NCBI GenBank assembly: GCA_964385175.1
Contig: CAYLNL010000003.1
Coordinates: 124,001 to 188,000, forward strand
Source of the DNA: CAYLNL01 sp964385175
GTDB lineage: Bacteria > Bacteroidota > Bacteroidia > Flavobacteriales > Flavobacteriaceae
DNA: 64,000 bases
Direction of reading: 5' to 3'
In this document: one piece after another, positions 24,852 through 34,427 of the stretch
Layout of the letters: every line of letters starts with the position of its first letter
How positions within the stretch are numbered: position 1 is the first letter of the stretch
The notes under the pieces: model-generated
Told to the model about the DNA's origin: nothing
The model's database searches: none
The model's input: the letters and a program-made list of their open reading frames with translations, nothing else
Made by a program: the position numbers and the translations under genes

Positions 24852-27467
24852 TTAAAGTGGCAAAATAATTTGCCCTTCTCCCGGGGGAACGGTATCACCT
24901 GTTACATTTTCTTCATCAACCACCTCCAGTTCTTCGGCGGGAAGCGCTTCGGGTTCTTCGTACGGGAGCGGCTCCAGCAGGTTTAGCTGTTTCACTTTTT
25001 CCGCGGTAAGCTGGTTGCCCAGCGCTTTAATGCCTTTCACAGCGATAAATTCTTCCAGCAAAACGGTTTCGTTGGGCCTGGGGTTTTTATCTTTGAGTTG
25101 GGCGAAGACTACTTCCATTACCGGCTTCCAGTCCGTGGAAACCAATTCTAACTGCGATTTGGGATGTTCAGAAATAAACCGCTCCTCTTTGTAAGGGTTC
25201 TCTACGAGGAACCGCTTCCCGTAAAAGCGCTCTTTTTCCCCGTCGAAATACACGGCGGAGATGGGTTTTTTGGGGTGCCACTTTTCCAGCGTAATCATAT
25301 CGTCCCCAAAATGAGCGGTGAGTTCAGGGGCAATGGTTTTCACTGTTCCGGACTGGGTGATGACGAGCAGGCGGTCTTCCGGCTTAAACTCGCCCAACAA
25401 TTCGCCCCGCCCATCCACGTTGAGGCGCCGCACCACCTCATCGTACCAGATTTTGCGGGGTTGTAAGGTAGAAAGCCCTTTTTCCTTGAGCTCTATTTTT
25501 TTAACGGCGTACTTGGTTACGATATTTCCCTTCGCATCCCGTCCTTTAATAAGAACGTCTGCAAAATCCAGTTCCCATTTCAGCTTTTTAACCGCGCCCA
25601 CCTGCCGCAGGTAAATGCTCACTACCTCTGCCTCCCCGTTGGGGTTCGCGGAAAAATACAGCACTTCCGAGCCTTTTTTACCCTGGGTAAGCGAGTAGGT
25701 TTTGTCGCGCGTAATGCCGCTCACATAAAACCGTTTTATATAGCTCGCCCCGTTTTTCCCATCCTTATAAATAAGGTTGTAAATGGTGCGGGTATCGTTC
25801 TTTTTAAAAACGGCTGCATGGAGAATCTGTTTGCCCACAAAGGTCTTAGCGCCCGCTTTGGTAACCAGCATGTTGCCCTCGGCGGTAAACACGATAATAT
25901 CGTCAATATCGCTGCAATCGCAGACGTACTCGTCTTTTTTGAGCGAGGTGCCAATGAAACCCTCTTCGCGGTTCATGTAGAGTTTTTCGTTGCGGAGCAC
26001 CACTTTGGTCGCCTCGATATCGTCGAACACGCGGATTTCGGTTTTGCGCTGCCGTGTCGCGCCGTAGGTTTTTTTAAGCCGGTGGAAGTAATCAATGGCA
26101 TAAGCGATTAAATTCGCTAAGTGATGATGGGTTTCGGCGATTTTTTGTTCTAAATCGTCTATAAACTGCTGGGCTTTTTCACTGTCGAATTTGGAAATGC
26201 GCTTGATGCGGATTTCCGTCAGCCGCACGATGTCTTCTTCCGTAACGGGGCGTTTCAGGTGGGCGATGTGCGGTTGTAGTCCCAAATCGATGGCGCGGAT
26301 AACGCCTTCCCAGGTTTCTTCTTCTTCAATATCGCGGTAAATGCGGTTTTCTATAAAAATACGCTCCAGCGAGGCAAAATGCCACTGCTCTTCCAGTTCG
26401 CTCAGTTGCACCTCCAACTCGCTTTTGAGCAGGGAAACCGTGTGCCGGGCAGAGCGCTCCAGGATTTGGGAAACGCCGATAAAGACGGGGGTGTTGTTTT
26501 CGATGACACAACCCAGGGTGGAGACGGAACTCTCGCAGGCGGTAAAGGCGTAGAGGGCATCTATGGTTTTATCGGGCGAGACGCCGGGAGGCAGGTGGAT
26601 GACGATTTCTACCTGGGCGGCGGTGTTGTCTTCTATTTTCTTGATTTTGATTTTGCCTTTTTCGTTGGCTTTCAGGATCGATTCTATCAGCAGGGAGGTG
26701 TTGGAGCCATACGGTATCTCGGTAATGGCTAAGGTGCTCTTGTCCACCTGCGAGATGCGGGCGCGCACGCGCACGCGGCCGCCCCGCTCGCCGTCGTTGT
26801 AGTCCGCCACGTCCATGATGCCGCCGGTGGGGAAATCGGGGTACAGCGCCAGGCTTTTTCCCTTCAGGTAAGCCACCGAAGCGTCTATGAGTTCGTTAAA
26901 ATTGTGGGGCAGTATTTTGGTGGAAAGCCCCACGGCGATGCCTTCGGCGCCCTGCGCTAACAGCAGCGGGAACTTTACAGGCAGTGTTACGGGTTCTCTT
27001 TTCCGGCCGTCGTAGCTCAGTTGCCAGGCGGTGATTTTAGGGCTAAAGACTACTTCGGCGGCAAATTTGGAGAGCCGCGCCTCAATGTAGCGGGGCGCCG
27101 CGGCCCCGTCGCCCGTGAGGATGTTGCCCCAGTTGCCCTGGGTGTCTATAAGCAGTTCTTTTTGCCCTAACTGCACCATGGCGTCGCCAATGCTGGCATC
27201 GCCATGCGGGTGGTATTGCATGGTATGCCCCACGATGTTGGCTACCTTGTTGTAGCGACCGTCGTCCAATTCGTTCAGGGCGTGCATAATGCGGCGCTGC
27301 ACGGGCTTAAAGCCGTCTTCTATGGCAGGAACGGCGCGCTCCAAAATCACGTAGGAGGCGTAATCTAAAAACCAGTCTTTGTACATGCCCGTAATGCGGA
27401 CAATGCTTTCCTGGGGTTCGCCGGGGGTGGGTTCGTGGGGGTTTATATGGTTTTCTTCGGAGGTCAT
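24852..27467 (-). CDS. parC: DNA topoisomerase IV subunit A
   Basis: 871 residues. Cleavage subunit of topoisomerase IV, which decatenates daughter chromosomes. The winged-helix region has the QRRIMHALNE segment, YHPHGDAS, and the active Tyr at ~127 in APRYIEARLS. A long coiled-coil stalk (~390-460) is followed by a C-terminal beta-propeller-like domain and an acidic tail. Assigned to ParC rather than GyrA because its partner ParE is encoded 2 kb upstream on the same strand. The two are normally adjacent in Bacteroidota; here two foreign-looking genes intervene. Confidence 0.93.
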   Translation of the reverse strand: MTSEENHINPHEPTPGEPQESIVRITGMYKDWFLDYASYVILERAVPAIEDGFKPVQRRIMHALNELDDGRYNKVANIVGHTMQYHPHGDASIGDAMVQLGQKELLIDTQGNWGNILTGDGAAAPRYIEARLSKFAAEVVFSPKITAWQLSYDGRKREPVTLPVKFPLLLAQGAEGIAVGLSTKILPHNFNELIDASVAYLKGKSLALYPDFPTGGIMDVADYNDGERGGRVRVRARISQVDKSTLAITEIPYGSNTSLLIESILKANEKGKIKIKKIEDNTAAQVEIVIHLPPGVSPDKTIDALYAFTACESSVSTLGCVIENNTPVFIGVSQILERSARHTVSLLKSELEVQLSELEEQWHFASLERIFIENRIYRDIEEEETWEGVIRAIDLGLQPHIAHLKRPVTEEDIVRLTEIRIKRISKFDSEKAQQFIDDLEQKIAETHHHLANLIAYAIDYFHRLKKTYGATRQRKTEIRVFDDIEATKVVLRNEKLYMNREEGFIGTSLKKDEYVCDCSDIDDIIVFTAEGNMLVTKAGAKTFVGKQILHAAVFKKNDTRTIYNLIYKDGKNGASYIKRFYVSGITRDKTYSLTQGKKGSEVLYFSANPNGEAEVVSIYLRQVGAVKKLKWELDFADVLIKGRDAKGNIVTKYAVKKIELKEKGLSTLQPRKIWYDEVVRRLNVDGRGELLGEFKPEDRLLVITQSGTVKTIAPELTAHFGDDMITLEKWHPKKPISAVYFDGEKERFYGKRFLVENPYKEERFISEHPKSQLELVSTDWKPVMEVVFAQLKDKNPRPNETVLLEEFIAVKGIKALGNQLTAEKVKQLNLLEPLPYEEPEALPAEELEVVDEENVTGDTVPPGEGQIILPL

Positions 27468-27555
27468 TTAAAAATAATATGTGGGAAACTAAAACCAAAT
27501 AGCATCGTAAACCTTCAATTTTATAGCTATATCCAATCTTTTATTAATTCTCAAT

Positions 27556-27924
27556 TTACAAATACATAAACGACTGTGGTGGTATCAAATTAAAATCCTG
27601 TTTTAAACACTTTGGTTTTTGGTATCTTTTTTGATTTTTTATTTTTATTGCAAACCCTTCCTCTCTGTTACTAAAGTATTGATAAAAATATTCTTTTGTT
27701 ATTCCAGAATGGTCTTGGGTTTGATTCCACAATTCATCTATATTGCTTCTTATAATGCCATCTATCTCAAACTCACCAATTACTTTTTTAACAGGGGATG
27801 AAGCATAAACGACTACTTTTTTAACATTACGATTCTTGAAGATAGCTCTGCGAAACTCAAATAGTTTAGTTCCTTCAAAAATCTTTTCTGCAAACTCTGG
27901 TTTTATGGATAGAAGTACTCTCAT
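27556..27924 (-). CDS. ASCH/PUA-like domain protein
   Basis: 122 residues forming one compact ASCH-like beta-barrel: start MRVLLSIKPEFAEKIFEGTK, then FEFRR, VVVYASSPVKKVIGEFEI. By family, ASCH domains bind RNA or modified nucleotides. Its ATG overlaps the stop of the upstream PIN-GNAT gene by 4 bp, so the two are one translational unit. Base composition is visibly more AT-rich than in parC and parE. Confidence 0.75.
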   Translation of the reverse strand: MRVLLSIKPEFAEKIFEGTKLFEFRRAIFKNRNVKKVVVYASSPVKKVIGEFEIDGIIRSNIDELWNQTQDHSGITKEYFYQYFSNREEGFAIKIKNQKRYQKPKCLKQDFNLIPPQSFMYL

Positions 27925-29426
27925 TTTTTGAATGAATAATTTGCAAGTTTAAGAAATAGATTTCGTTCAATTTTTCTAAAGCCTCTTGGCATATCACCAA
28001 TGTCTGGAATAACTCCCATTTCGTTTAATACCTTCAAGTTTGGTCTTTTAGGTAGTGAATATGCATATAAAAAGTTAACAATAAAAGGCTTATTAGCCTT
28101 GTATCTCGTCCAAAACTCTTTTAACTCTTTATTTGACAATACAGTCCTTTTACGACAGAGTTGAATCAACTCATTTTCGTCTTTGATGTCGTTTTTTATA
28201 CTCTCAACTATGCCGATTGTAGTAGCAACGCCGGAATATATTTTCGGGTGGGTATCACCTGTTCGATAGAAAACAATAATATCTCCTGTTTTTAGGTTTC
28301 TCTCCCATGAATGAGAAATATACACTTTACTCAAGGCATTTCTGTGTGGCTCATTCTCTACAAAGTGCAAAGGTGATTCTGTTCTGAGAATTGAGTCCGG
28401 AAATAATTCGGTATGGTAAGTAGGATAAATAGGAACTATATAAACATCACTTGTTTTTGGAAGTCTTGGAAATGTATATTTCGGATTTTCTGCATCTGCC
28501 TCACGTTTGACATCACGAACGTAAACATTTTCTAATCCACTGTCTGTAGTTTTTATTCCATGGTAAACAAATCCCCATTCTTCAAGCAAATTAATTAATC
28601 TTTGTTGTTCCTGTCTTTTATTAAAGATTGTTACATAAACTTCATCTACTTTATATTGTATAGCATTATCAAAAATGATTTTTAAAAAGCGTTCACCAAG
28701 TTTAAAACCATTACTGGTTACTTTAAAAGTTCCAATTTTTAATCGTTTTTTGGGAAAGAAAAGAGGATTGATGTTTAAGTAGTTTTCACTTTCATCTTCT
28801 ACTTTAATATATAGAAATGCTGAGAGTATATTATTGTGATAACACACATAGGCAATTTCGTCGGCTTTTTTGTTAAACCATTTCTCAAAACCGATGTAAT
28901 CTTCTTTGAAGCTGTCAAAAAAACTGTCAGCAATATTTATAGCTCCAAAATATTCTTTCTTAACGGCTAATATTTTATAGTTAACAAAATCTGGATTTTC
29001 TGCCGTTACTTTTTCCAAGAAATTGTCAATCCTAAATACCCTGTCAACAATTCCGAGTAGCTCAGACTTTTTATGAATTTTTTTATCTTCCGATAGTAAA
29101 AAATCAACTCTGTCGTTGTAAACTTCATTGAGCAGCTTAGTATCGTCTAAGTCATTTGGTAAAGTATCTATGCTCTCGCTTACTTGCTTAACATTTGGAT
29201 GTATTGGAGCTTCAGTCTTTAAAATGTGATAGTTAGCAAGTTTAAGTTGCATTGTTTTTACTGTCTCAGAATTTATATTCCGATTTAACTCAACTATTGT
29301 CAATGGATGAATACATTTGGTATAATGTAGCTTATCGAGCCAATAGAAAAGAATGCCTATATCTTGATTAACAATTTTACTTGCTTCCCGATGTATTATA
29401 ATATTAGTGTCAAGTAGAACCCTCAC
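27921..29426 (-). CDS. PIN-domain plus GNAT-like plus ASCH/EVE-like fusion protein
   Basis: 501 residues. Residues ~1-150 resemble a PIN nuclease: MRVLLDTNIIIHRE (first acidic residue), conserved Glu in IVELNR, and DDTKLLNEVYNDRVDFLLSED (acidic cluster). Residues ~165-310 resemble a GNAT acetyltransferase (KRLKIGTFKVTSNGFKLGER, then FLKIIF...LLEEWGFVYHG). The C-terminal ~150 residues contain YISHSWERNLKTGDIIVFYR, resembling ASCH/EVE/PUA folds that read modified nucleic acid. It could act in RNA-targeted stress response or phage defence. Function is unproven; the domain calls are by pattern. Confidence 0.68.
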   Translation of the reverse strand: MRVLLDTNIIIHREASKIVNQDIGILFYWLDKLHYTKCIHPLTIVELNRNINSETVKTMQLKLANYHILKTEAPIHPNVKQVSESIDTLPNDLDDTKLLNEVYNDRVDFLLSEDKKIHKKSELLGIVDRVFRIDNFLEKVTAENPDFVNYKILAVKKEYFGAINIADSFFDSFKEDYIGFEKWFNKKADEIAYVCYHNNILSAFLYIKVEDESENYLNINPLFFPKKRLKIGTFKVTSNGFKLGERFLKIIFDNAIQYKVDEVYVTIFNKRQEQQRLINLLEEWGFVYHGIKTTDSGLENVYVRDVKREADAENPKYTFPRLPKTSDVYIVPIYPTYHTELFPDSILRTESPLHFVENEPHRNALSKVYISHSWERNLKTGDIIVFYRTGDTHPKIYSGVATTIGIVESIKNDIKDENELIQLCRKRTVLSNKELKEFWTRYKANKPFIVNFLYAYSLPKRPNLKVLNEMGVIPDIGDMPRGFRKIERNLFLKLANYSFKK

Positions 29427-29497
29427 GTTTTATCTTTATATTTTATTATTTCACTATCACCTTAGCTGTTTAACATAACCACGCACAACTTCTTTAC

Positions 29498-31354
29498 TTA
29501 TACACCTTCCACCACCACATCCAACTCCACTTTTAAATTCTCCATGATAAACTCCTGGCGCTCCGGCGTGTTTTTGCCCATGTAAAATTCCAAAAACTGG
29601 TCTATGGACATGTTTTTATCTAACATCACCGGGTCTAAACGGATGTTGTCGCCTATAAAATGCACAAACTCATCGGGCGAAATTTCGCCCAAACCTTTAA
29701 ACCGGGTTATTTCGGGTTTCCCGCCCAATTTTGCCACGGCGACTGTTTTTTCTTCCTCGCTGTAGCAGTAAAAGGTTTCTTTTTTGTTGCGCACGCGGAA
29801 GAGCGGCGTTTGCAGGATATACAAATGTCCTTCTTTGATGAGTTCCGGGAAAAATTGCAGGAAAAAGGTGATGAGCAGCAGCCGGATGTGCATCCCGTCC
29901 ACATCGGCATCGGTGGCGATAACTACGTTGTTGTAGCGCAGGCTTTCCAGCGACTCTTCTATGTTGAGCGCCGCCTGCAGCAGGTTGAACTCCTCGTTTT
30001 CATAGACAATTTTTTTAGACATGCCATACGAATTGAGGGGTTTTCCCCGCAGGCTGAACACCGCCTGGGTATTTACATCCCGCGACTTGGTGATGGAGCC
30101 CGAAGCCGAATCGCCCTCCGTGATAAAAATAGTCGTCTCCAGCCGGCGGTCGTCTTTCATATCATCTAAGTGAATGCGGCAATCGCGCAGCTTTTTATTG
30201 TGCAGGTTCGCCTTTTTAGCCCGCTCCCGCGCCAGTTTCTGGATGCCCGAAAGTTCTTTGCGCTCCCGTTCCGCCTCCACGATTTTGCGTTGCAGTTTTT
30301 CGGCGGTTTCCGGGTTTTTGTGCAGGTAATTATCCAACTGCTTCCCCACAAAATCATTGATGTAGGTGCGGATGCTCGGCAAATCGCCACCCATATCCAT
30401 AGAGCCTAATTTGGTTTTCGTCTGGCTCTCGAAAACCGGCTCCATCACCTTAATGGAAACCGCGGCGATGATGGATTTCCGGATATCGGCGGCTTCGTAG
30501 TTCTTCCCGTAAAAATCCCGCAGCGTCTTTACCACCGCCTCGCGGAATGCGCCCAGGTGCGTGCCCCCCTGCGTGGTGTTCTGCCCGTTTACAAACGAAT
30601 GGTACTCTTCGCTGTATTGGGTTCGGGAATGGGTGAGCGCCACCTCAATATCTTCTCCTTTCAGGTGGATGATGGGGTACAACATGTCTTCCCTGCCCGT
30701 GCTGTCTTCTAACAAATCCCGCAGCCCGTTTTCGGAGTAAAACTTTTCGCCGTTGCATAAAATGGTAAGCCCCGGGTTCAGGAACACGTAATTCTTCAAC
30801 AGGCGCTCCACGTATTCATGCCGGAACTTGTAATTTTTAAAAATCGCCTCGTCCGGCACAAAAGTTACCTGTGTGCCGTTGCGTTTGGTTGCCGCCACAA
30901 CCGGCTCATCCTTCACCAAATCGCCCTGGGCAAACTCCACCGCCTTCAACTGGTTATCGCGGTGCGATTCTACCTTAAAAAAAGAAGAAAGCGCATTCAC
31001 CGCCTTGGTGCCCACCCCGTTCAAGCCCACCGCTTTTTTAAACGCCCGCGTATCGTACTTGCCACCCGTGTTCATCTTAGACACCACCTCCGCCACCTTG
31101 CCCAGCGGGATGCCCCTGCCGTAGTCGCGCACGCTCACCGAGTTGTCTTTTATGGTAATTTCAATCGTTTTGCCGGCGCCCATCACAAACTCGTCAATAC
31201 AATTGTCTATCACTTCCTTGAGCAACACATAAATGCCATCATCCGCCGAAGAGCCGTCTCCCAACTTGCCAATGTACATGCCCGGGCGCAGCCGTATGTG
31301 CTCTTTCCAGTCTAAGGAGCGAATGTGTTCTTCCGTATAGTGATGCTGCGTCAT
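29498..31354 (-). CDS. parE: DNA topoisomerase IV subunit B
   Basis: About 618 residues from the ATG at 31354 (MTQHHYTEEHIRSLDWKEHI); an upstream in-frame ATG would add 37 residues that lack family similarity. GHKL ATPase motifs: LLKEVIDNCIDEF, VRDYGRGIPLG, GLNGVGTKAVNALS, and the QTK-like TTQGGTHLGAF. The Toprim domain has TEGDSASGSI and DADVDGMHIRLLL. It ends with RFKGLGEI and the conserved C-terminal helix region. Works with ParC. Confidence 0.94.
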   Translation of the reverse strand: MTQHHYTEEHIRSLDWKEHIRLRPGMYIGKLGDGSSADDGIYVLLKEVIDNCIDEFVMGAGKTIEITIKDNSVSVRDYGRGIPLGKVAEVVSKMNTGGKYDTRAFKKAVGLNGVGTKAVNALSSFFKVESHRDNQLKAVEFAQGDLVKDEPVVAATKRNGTQVTFVPDEAIFKNYKFRHEYVERLLKNYVFLNPGLTILCNGEKFYSENGLRDLLEDSTGREDMLYPIIHLKGEDIEVALTHSRTQYSEEYHSFVNGQNTTQGGTHLGAFREAVVKTLRDFYGKNYEAADIRKSIIAAVSIKVMEPVFESQTKTKLGSMDMGGDLPSIRTYINDFVGKQLDNYLHKNPETAEKLQRKIVEAERERKELSGIQKLARERAKKANLHNKKLRDCRIHLDDMKDDRRLETTIFITEGDSASGSITKSRDVNTQAVFSLRGKPLNSYGMSKKIVYENEEFNLLQAALNIEESLESLRYNNVVIATDADVDGMHIRLLLITFFLQFFPELIKEGHLYILQTPLFRVRNKKETFYCYSEEEKTVAVAKLGGKPEITRFKGLGEISPDEFVHFIGDNIRLDPVMLDKNMSIDQFLEFYMGKNTPERQEFIMENLKVELDVVVEGV

Positions 31355-31771
31355 TTTTTTAAATGGAACGGGCGCTAAGATACGCCGCCGCCCGTAAAAA
31401 TAAAAACGGTTCGCCCTGCAAAGTATCAACAGGCTTGCTAACGGCAGGAAAAGCGCCCTACACAACGACCCATGCCATTTAAAAACCTATTTTCAGGTCG
31501 TGTCCCCGCCCCTTTGCCCAGCCAACAAGGCGGGGTCGGGCTATCCGCTGCAAGTCCTCCCCGCTCCCTTTCACCTTCTCCCCAAGCGGGTGCGGGCTTT
31601 TCGCTCCTATCCCTCACGCGTGCAGGCGGACGTGCGCCCGCAGCGCAGGGAAAATTCTGCAGGATTATTTTTTTAAAATAATCCCCCTTGATATCGTTAC
31701 TACCCGTATCTTTGTATAAGATGGTTTTTCATATACATTTCATAATAGCCGTTACCTGAAAACCCCTCTCC
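31355..31771. other. Intergenic region upstream of parE and the effector-like gene
   Basis: The 31500-31660 part is GC-rich, with CCCC/GGGG tracts, unlike other intergenic DNA here; it may be a dispersed element. A perfect -7 element TATCTTTG lies at 31707-31714 on the plus strand, 58 nt ahead of the ATG at 31772. No gene seen. Confidence 0.5.
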
Positions 31772-33292
31772 ATGAAAGCTCATACGCCCAAAGCAAAAGA
31801 AGCCCTTCCGGCGCCGCTCTCTGCTAACCTCTCGCAGAAAAAGAGCGGGGAAGCTACTGTTTTTTCGCTGGCAAACGCCCGCCCCGAATTCCTGGTTCAA
31901 CGAAAATTGCAAGACATGGCGCTCACAGGACCCCAGGCCGAAAAAGCCACCGCCTTGCAGAAAATGGCGCATACTCATGCCGCCCGGCGCTTTACCGGCG
32001 TGAAAAAGCAGTTTTCTACAGGCTTTTCTCTCAACAATGAGGCAGCCTTAGAACAAGAAGCCACTCTATTGGGCGCCCGGGCTGCAGAAGGGGTCGCGCC
32101 CGCCCAAAATGCGTCGCCGGTCTCATTGAAAGAAGCTCCCGCCGTGCAGCGACAGGTTATTCAACGCACTGTTAAAGAAGTAGCTGTTACGGGCATTACC
32201 CACCTGGTTTCTCTTAAAGGCGGCTCCCTGTATAATGAAGATTATTTATCTAATGAAGAAGCCGAAATAGGAGAAGGCGATTTTGTGGAGATAGAAGACG
32301 CCGAACCTCTTGGCTCCCGGAGAGGGCCTAACCAGGAAGAATTTAATAAAATAGACAAAACGGGGCCTCAATGGTATATATGGTACCCTGTGCGCTCCCT
32401 GAATAACCGCGCTGTGAAACCGGGTACCTACATCCGGGAAGATACCTTTCGGAAACTCACTAAAGAAGAAAAATTAAAACACCAGTCAGAAGACCCATAC
32501 GAATATGTGGCTGAATTTGCCCTTTCGCGGGAAGGGAAGCACTGGTGGGCTTCTTTCAATGAAAAAGATGACAAGCGACAAGTGGGCGAGAATGTTATTA
32601 ACGCTTTTGCCGCAAAAAACATGAAAGACGTAAAAGAAGGAGATAGGAATACATTAATAAATCATCTTGTAGAAAATAAAGATGTGGAGTCTTTTAAAAA
32701 TACGCTGGAACTCTCTAAGTCTAAAATACCAAACGAATTCAAAGAAACCGGTGCCCACCCAGGAGGTTTAAAAACCAAACCCAACCTGTTTATTAAATCC
32801 TTGCTAGAAGATAATCCGGAAGATAACCTGTTTAAAACTCTGTTAGACGAGGATGATGAGCATGAAAATACCATTCTCAACTGTGAGGAATTCGCCATGT
32901 ATGTATTGGTGCAGTCTGGGTTTATGACGCGAAAAGAATTGAGCGCCCTGCTGAAAAAGGCGAAGGAAGATGGTAACCTGGAGGTGGTTTATACCGCTAT
33001 GGGATTCGCATCGGCATTCCAGCTTACGCCGGAAAGCATTGAGGAGCAGCTGCCAAAAGCAGGCATTATATTTGAGAAAAAAAATCAAAATGACCCTGCT
33101 ATCAGCCATGTAGTATTTTGCGCCGGGTCGCAGGTTATTCACTTAGCTTTTGGAAAAACGCTCGCCGAATGGAGGGCTAAGGTGGAGAGCACAGAAAGCT
33201 ATTTAAAGAAAGCCCAAAACAAGTATATTTTATACAGCCCCTTAAGCAGAAGAAATGTAGAGAGCGCCATTGGTTCTTTATCTAACAAGTGA
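31772..33292 (+). CDS. Candidate contractile-injection-system (eCIS-type) effector with C-terminal cysteine-hydrolase-like domain
   Basis: 506 residues. The N-terminus carries SLANARPEFLVQRKLQDMAL, then GPQAEKATALQKMAHTHAAR. This matches the recurrent NRPEAxxQRKLQxMA...LQxMA signature at the start of cargo proteins of extracellular contractile injection systems. Short VQRQVIQR repeats follow (~142-150), also typical. The C-terminal ~140 residues contain NCEEFAMYVLV (~372) and ISHVVFCAG, an arrangement like papain/NlpC-type Cys-His hydrolases. There is no signal peptide. No sheath or tube genes occur in the window, so the delivery machinery must be elsewhere if it exists. Confidence 0.6.
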   Translation: MKAHTPKAKEALPAPLSANLSQKKSGEATVFSLANARPEFLVQRKLQDMALTGPQAEKATALQKMAHTHAARRFTGVKKQFSTGFSLNNEAALEQEATLLGARAAEGVAPAQNASPVSLKEAPAVQRQVIQRTVKEVAVTGITHLVSLKGGSLYNEDYLSNEEAEIGEGDFVEIEDAEPLGSRRGPNQEEFNKIDKTGPQWYIWYPVRSLNNRAVKPGTYIREDTFRKLTKEEKLKHQSEDPYEYVAEFALSREGKHWWASFNEKDDKRQVGENVINAFAAKNMKDVKEGDRNTLINHLVENKDVESFKNTLELSKSKIPNEFKETGAHPGGLKTKPNLFIKSLLEDNPEDNLFKTLLDEDDEHENTILNCEEFAMYVLVQSGFMTRKELSALLKKAKEDGNLEVVYTAMGFASAFQLTPESIEEQLPKAGIIFEKKNQNDPAISHVVFCAGSQVIHLAFGKTLAEWRAKVESTESYLKKAQNKYILYSPLSRRNVESAIGSLSNK

Positions 33293-33609
33293 AACCAATA
33301 GCGGCGGGATGGGTGATTGAGAGGTTTCTTAACGCCTTTGCGTGAGATTCGTTTCACGCAGAGACGCCAGGGAAATTCAGAATTATGAATTCAGAATTCA
33401 GAATTTTTTTAGATTTTAATAGCTCAGCTAATTCATACTTCTGCATTCTGAATTGGTAATTTACTTTGCGCCTTTGCGTGAAAAAAATACACACACAAAG
33501 CAAAGAACGCATGGTAGTGGCCAGGAAATACCTTTATACAACTTAGCAAGAAATAACTATCTTTGACCTACTTAATTCATATCTCAAAAATTCAATATTC
33601 TAACTTACC
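33293..33609. other. Intergenic region with dispersed CGCCTTTGCGTGA repeats
   Basis: Two copies of CGCCTTTGCGTGA (33333-33345 and 33469-33481) bracket AT-rich TTCAGAATT repeats; such motifs are common dispersed intergenic elements. A perfect -7 element TATCTTTG at 33558-33565 lies 45 nt ahead of the next gene. No gene seen. Confidence 0.6.
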
Positions 33610-34359
33610 ATGAACGTCCTTTACTTTTTCATCCTGGCCTTCTTTGCCCTTCTTTCCTGCAACCCAAAACCCGCCAAGCCGCAGCCGGCCACAACAAGCA
33701 ATACGATGCCGCAAGCTGTAAAAAAGCAGGAGAAATTACCCCTTTACCGGCCCGTTTATACTTCTTTTGAGCAACGACTTGTAGCCGGCAGGCTGCAAGA
33801 TATTCAGGAGGCCGATAGCACTTTCCGCGTAGAACTCAAATATGCCACGGCCGATAATTTTATGGGTATGGTGTTATACGACAGTATTTCGCATGCTTTC
33901 CTCCAGCCCGAAGCCGCCCGTAAATTAGTCGCCGCCCAGGAAAAGCTGAAAGCCAAAGACCCCGATTTTTCTTTATTAGTATATGATGCTGCGCGCCCCA
34001 ATAGTGTACAGCACAAAATGTGGAAACTGGTTGCCAATACTCCTAAAGAAATTTATGTAGCGCCTCCGGGGAGTGGCTCGCTTCACAATTTTGGCTGCGC
34101 AGTTGACCTCACCATCGTTAAAAACGGCGTTCCGCTTGATATGGGCACCCCTTACGATTTTTTCGGAAAAAAAGCCCAGCCTCACTATAATGCCTATTTC
34201 CTGGAGCGTGGAGAACTTACTCCTCAGCAGGTAGCTAACCGAAATTTACTGAGGGATGTTATGACTGCTGCCGGGTTTATTCCCATAGACACTGAGTGGT
34301 GGCATTTCAATGCCTTTTCGCTTCCATACGCCAAAGAACACTACACCATTATACAATAA
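33610..34359 (+). CDS. D-alanyl-D-alanine dipeptidase (VanX/DdpX family lipoprotein)
   Basis: 249 residues. Lipoprotein signal FFALLSC. M15D zinc peptidase with RVELKYATADNFMG, YDAARPN, the SLHNFGCAVDLTI motif (SxHxxGxAxD, zinc His and Asp) and EWWHF (catalytic Glu and zinc His). Cleaves D-Ala-D-Ala, probably in periplasmic peptidoglycan recycling; no vanA/vanH genes are nearby, so glycopeptide resistance is not implied. It may be co-transcribed with the following S9 peptidase. Confidence 0.92.
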   Translation: MNVLYFFILAFFALLSCNPKPAKPQPATTSNTMPQAVKKQEKLPLYRPVYTSFEQRLVAGRLQDIQEADSTFRVELKYATADNFMGMVLYDSISHAFLQPEAARKLVAAQEKLKAKDPDFSLLVYDAARPNSVQHKMWKLVANTPKEIYVAPPGSGSLHNFGCAVDLTIVKNGVPLDMGTPYDFFGKKAQPHYNAYFLERGELTPQQVANRNLLRDVMTAAGFIPIDTEWWHFNAFSLPYAKEHYTIIQ

Positions 34360-34427
34360 ATTGCCCTTTCTCAGCATTACATTATATAAATGACTATGGT
34401 ATTGGGTTATTTTCAATAAAAGAAATC

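Noticed and set aside
29498..31465. Longer parE start at 31465
   Set aside because: The additional 37 residues are unlike the family N-terminus; the ATG at 31354 begins the conserved sequence.
33610..34359. Glycopeptide (vancomycin) resistance gene
   Set aside because: VanX-family dipeptidases also serve in peptidoglycan recycling, and no vanH, vanA or vanRS genes are present nearby.
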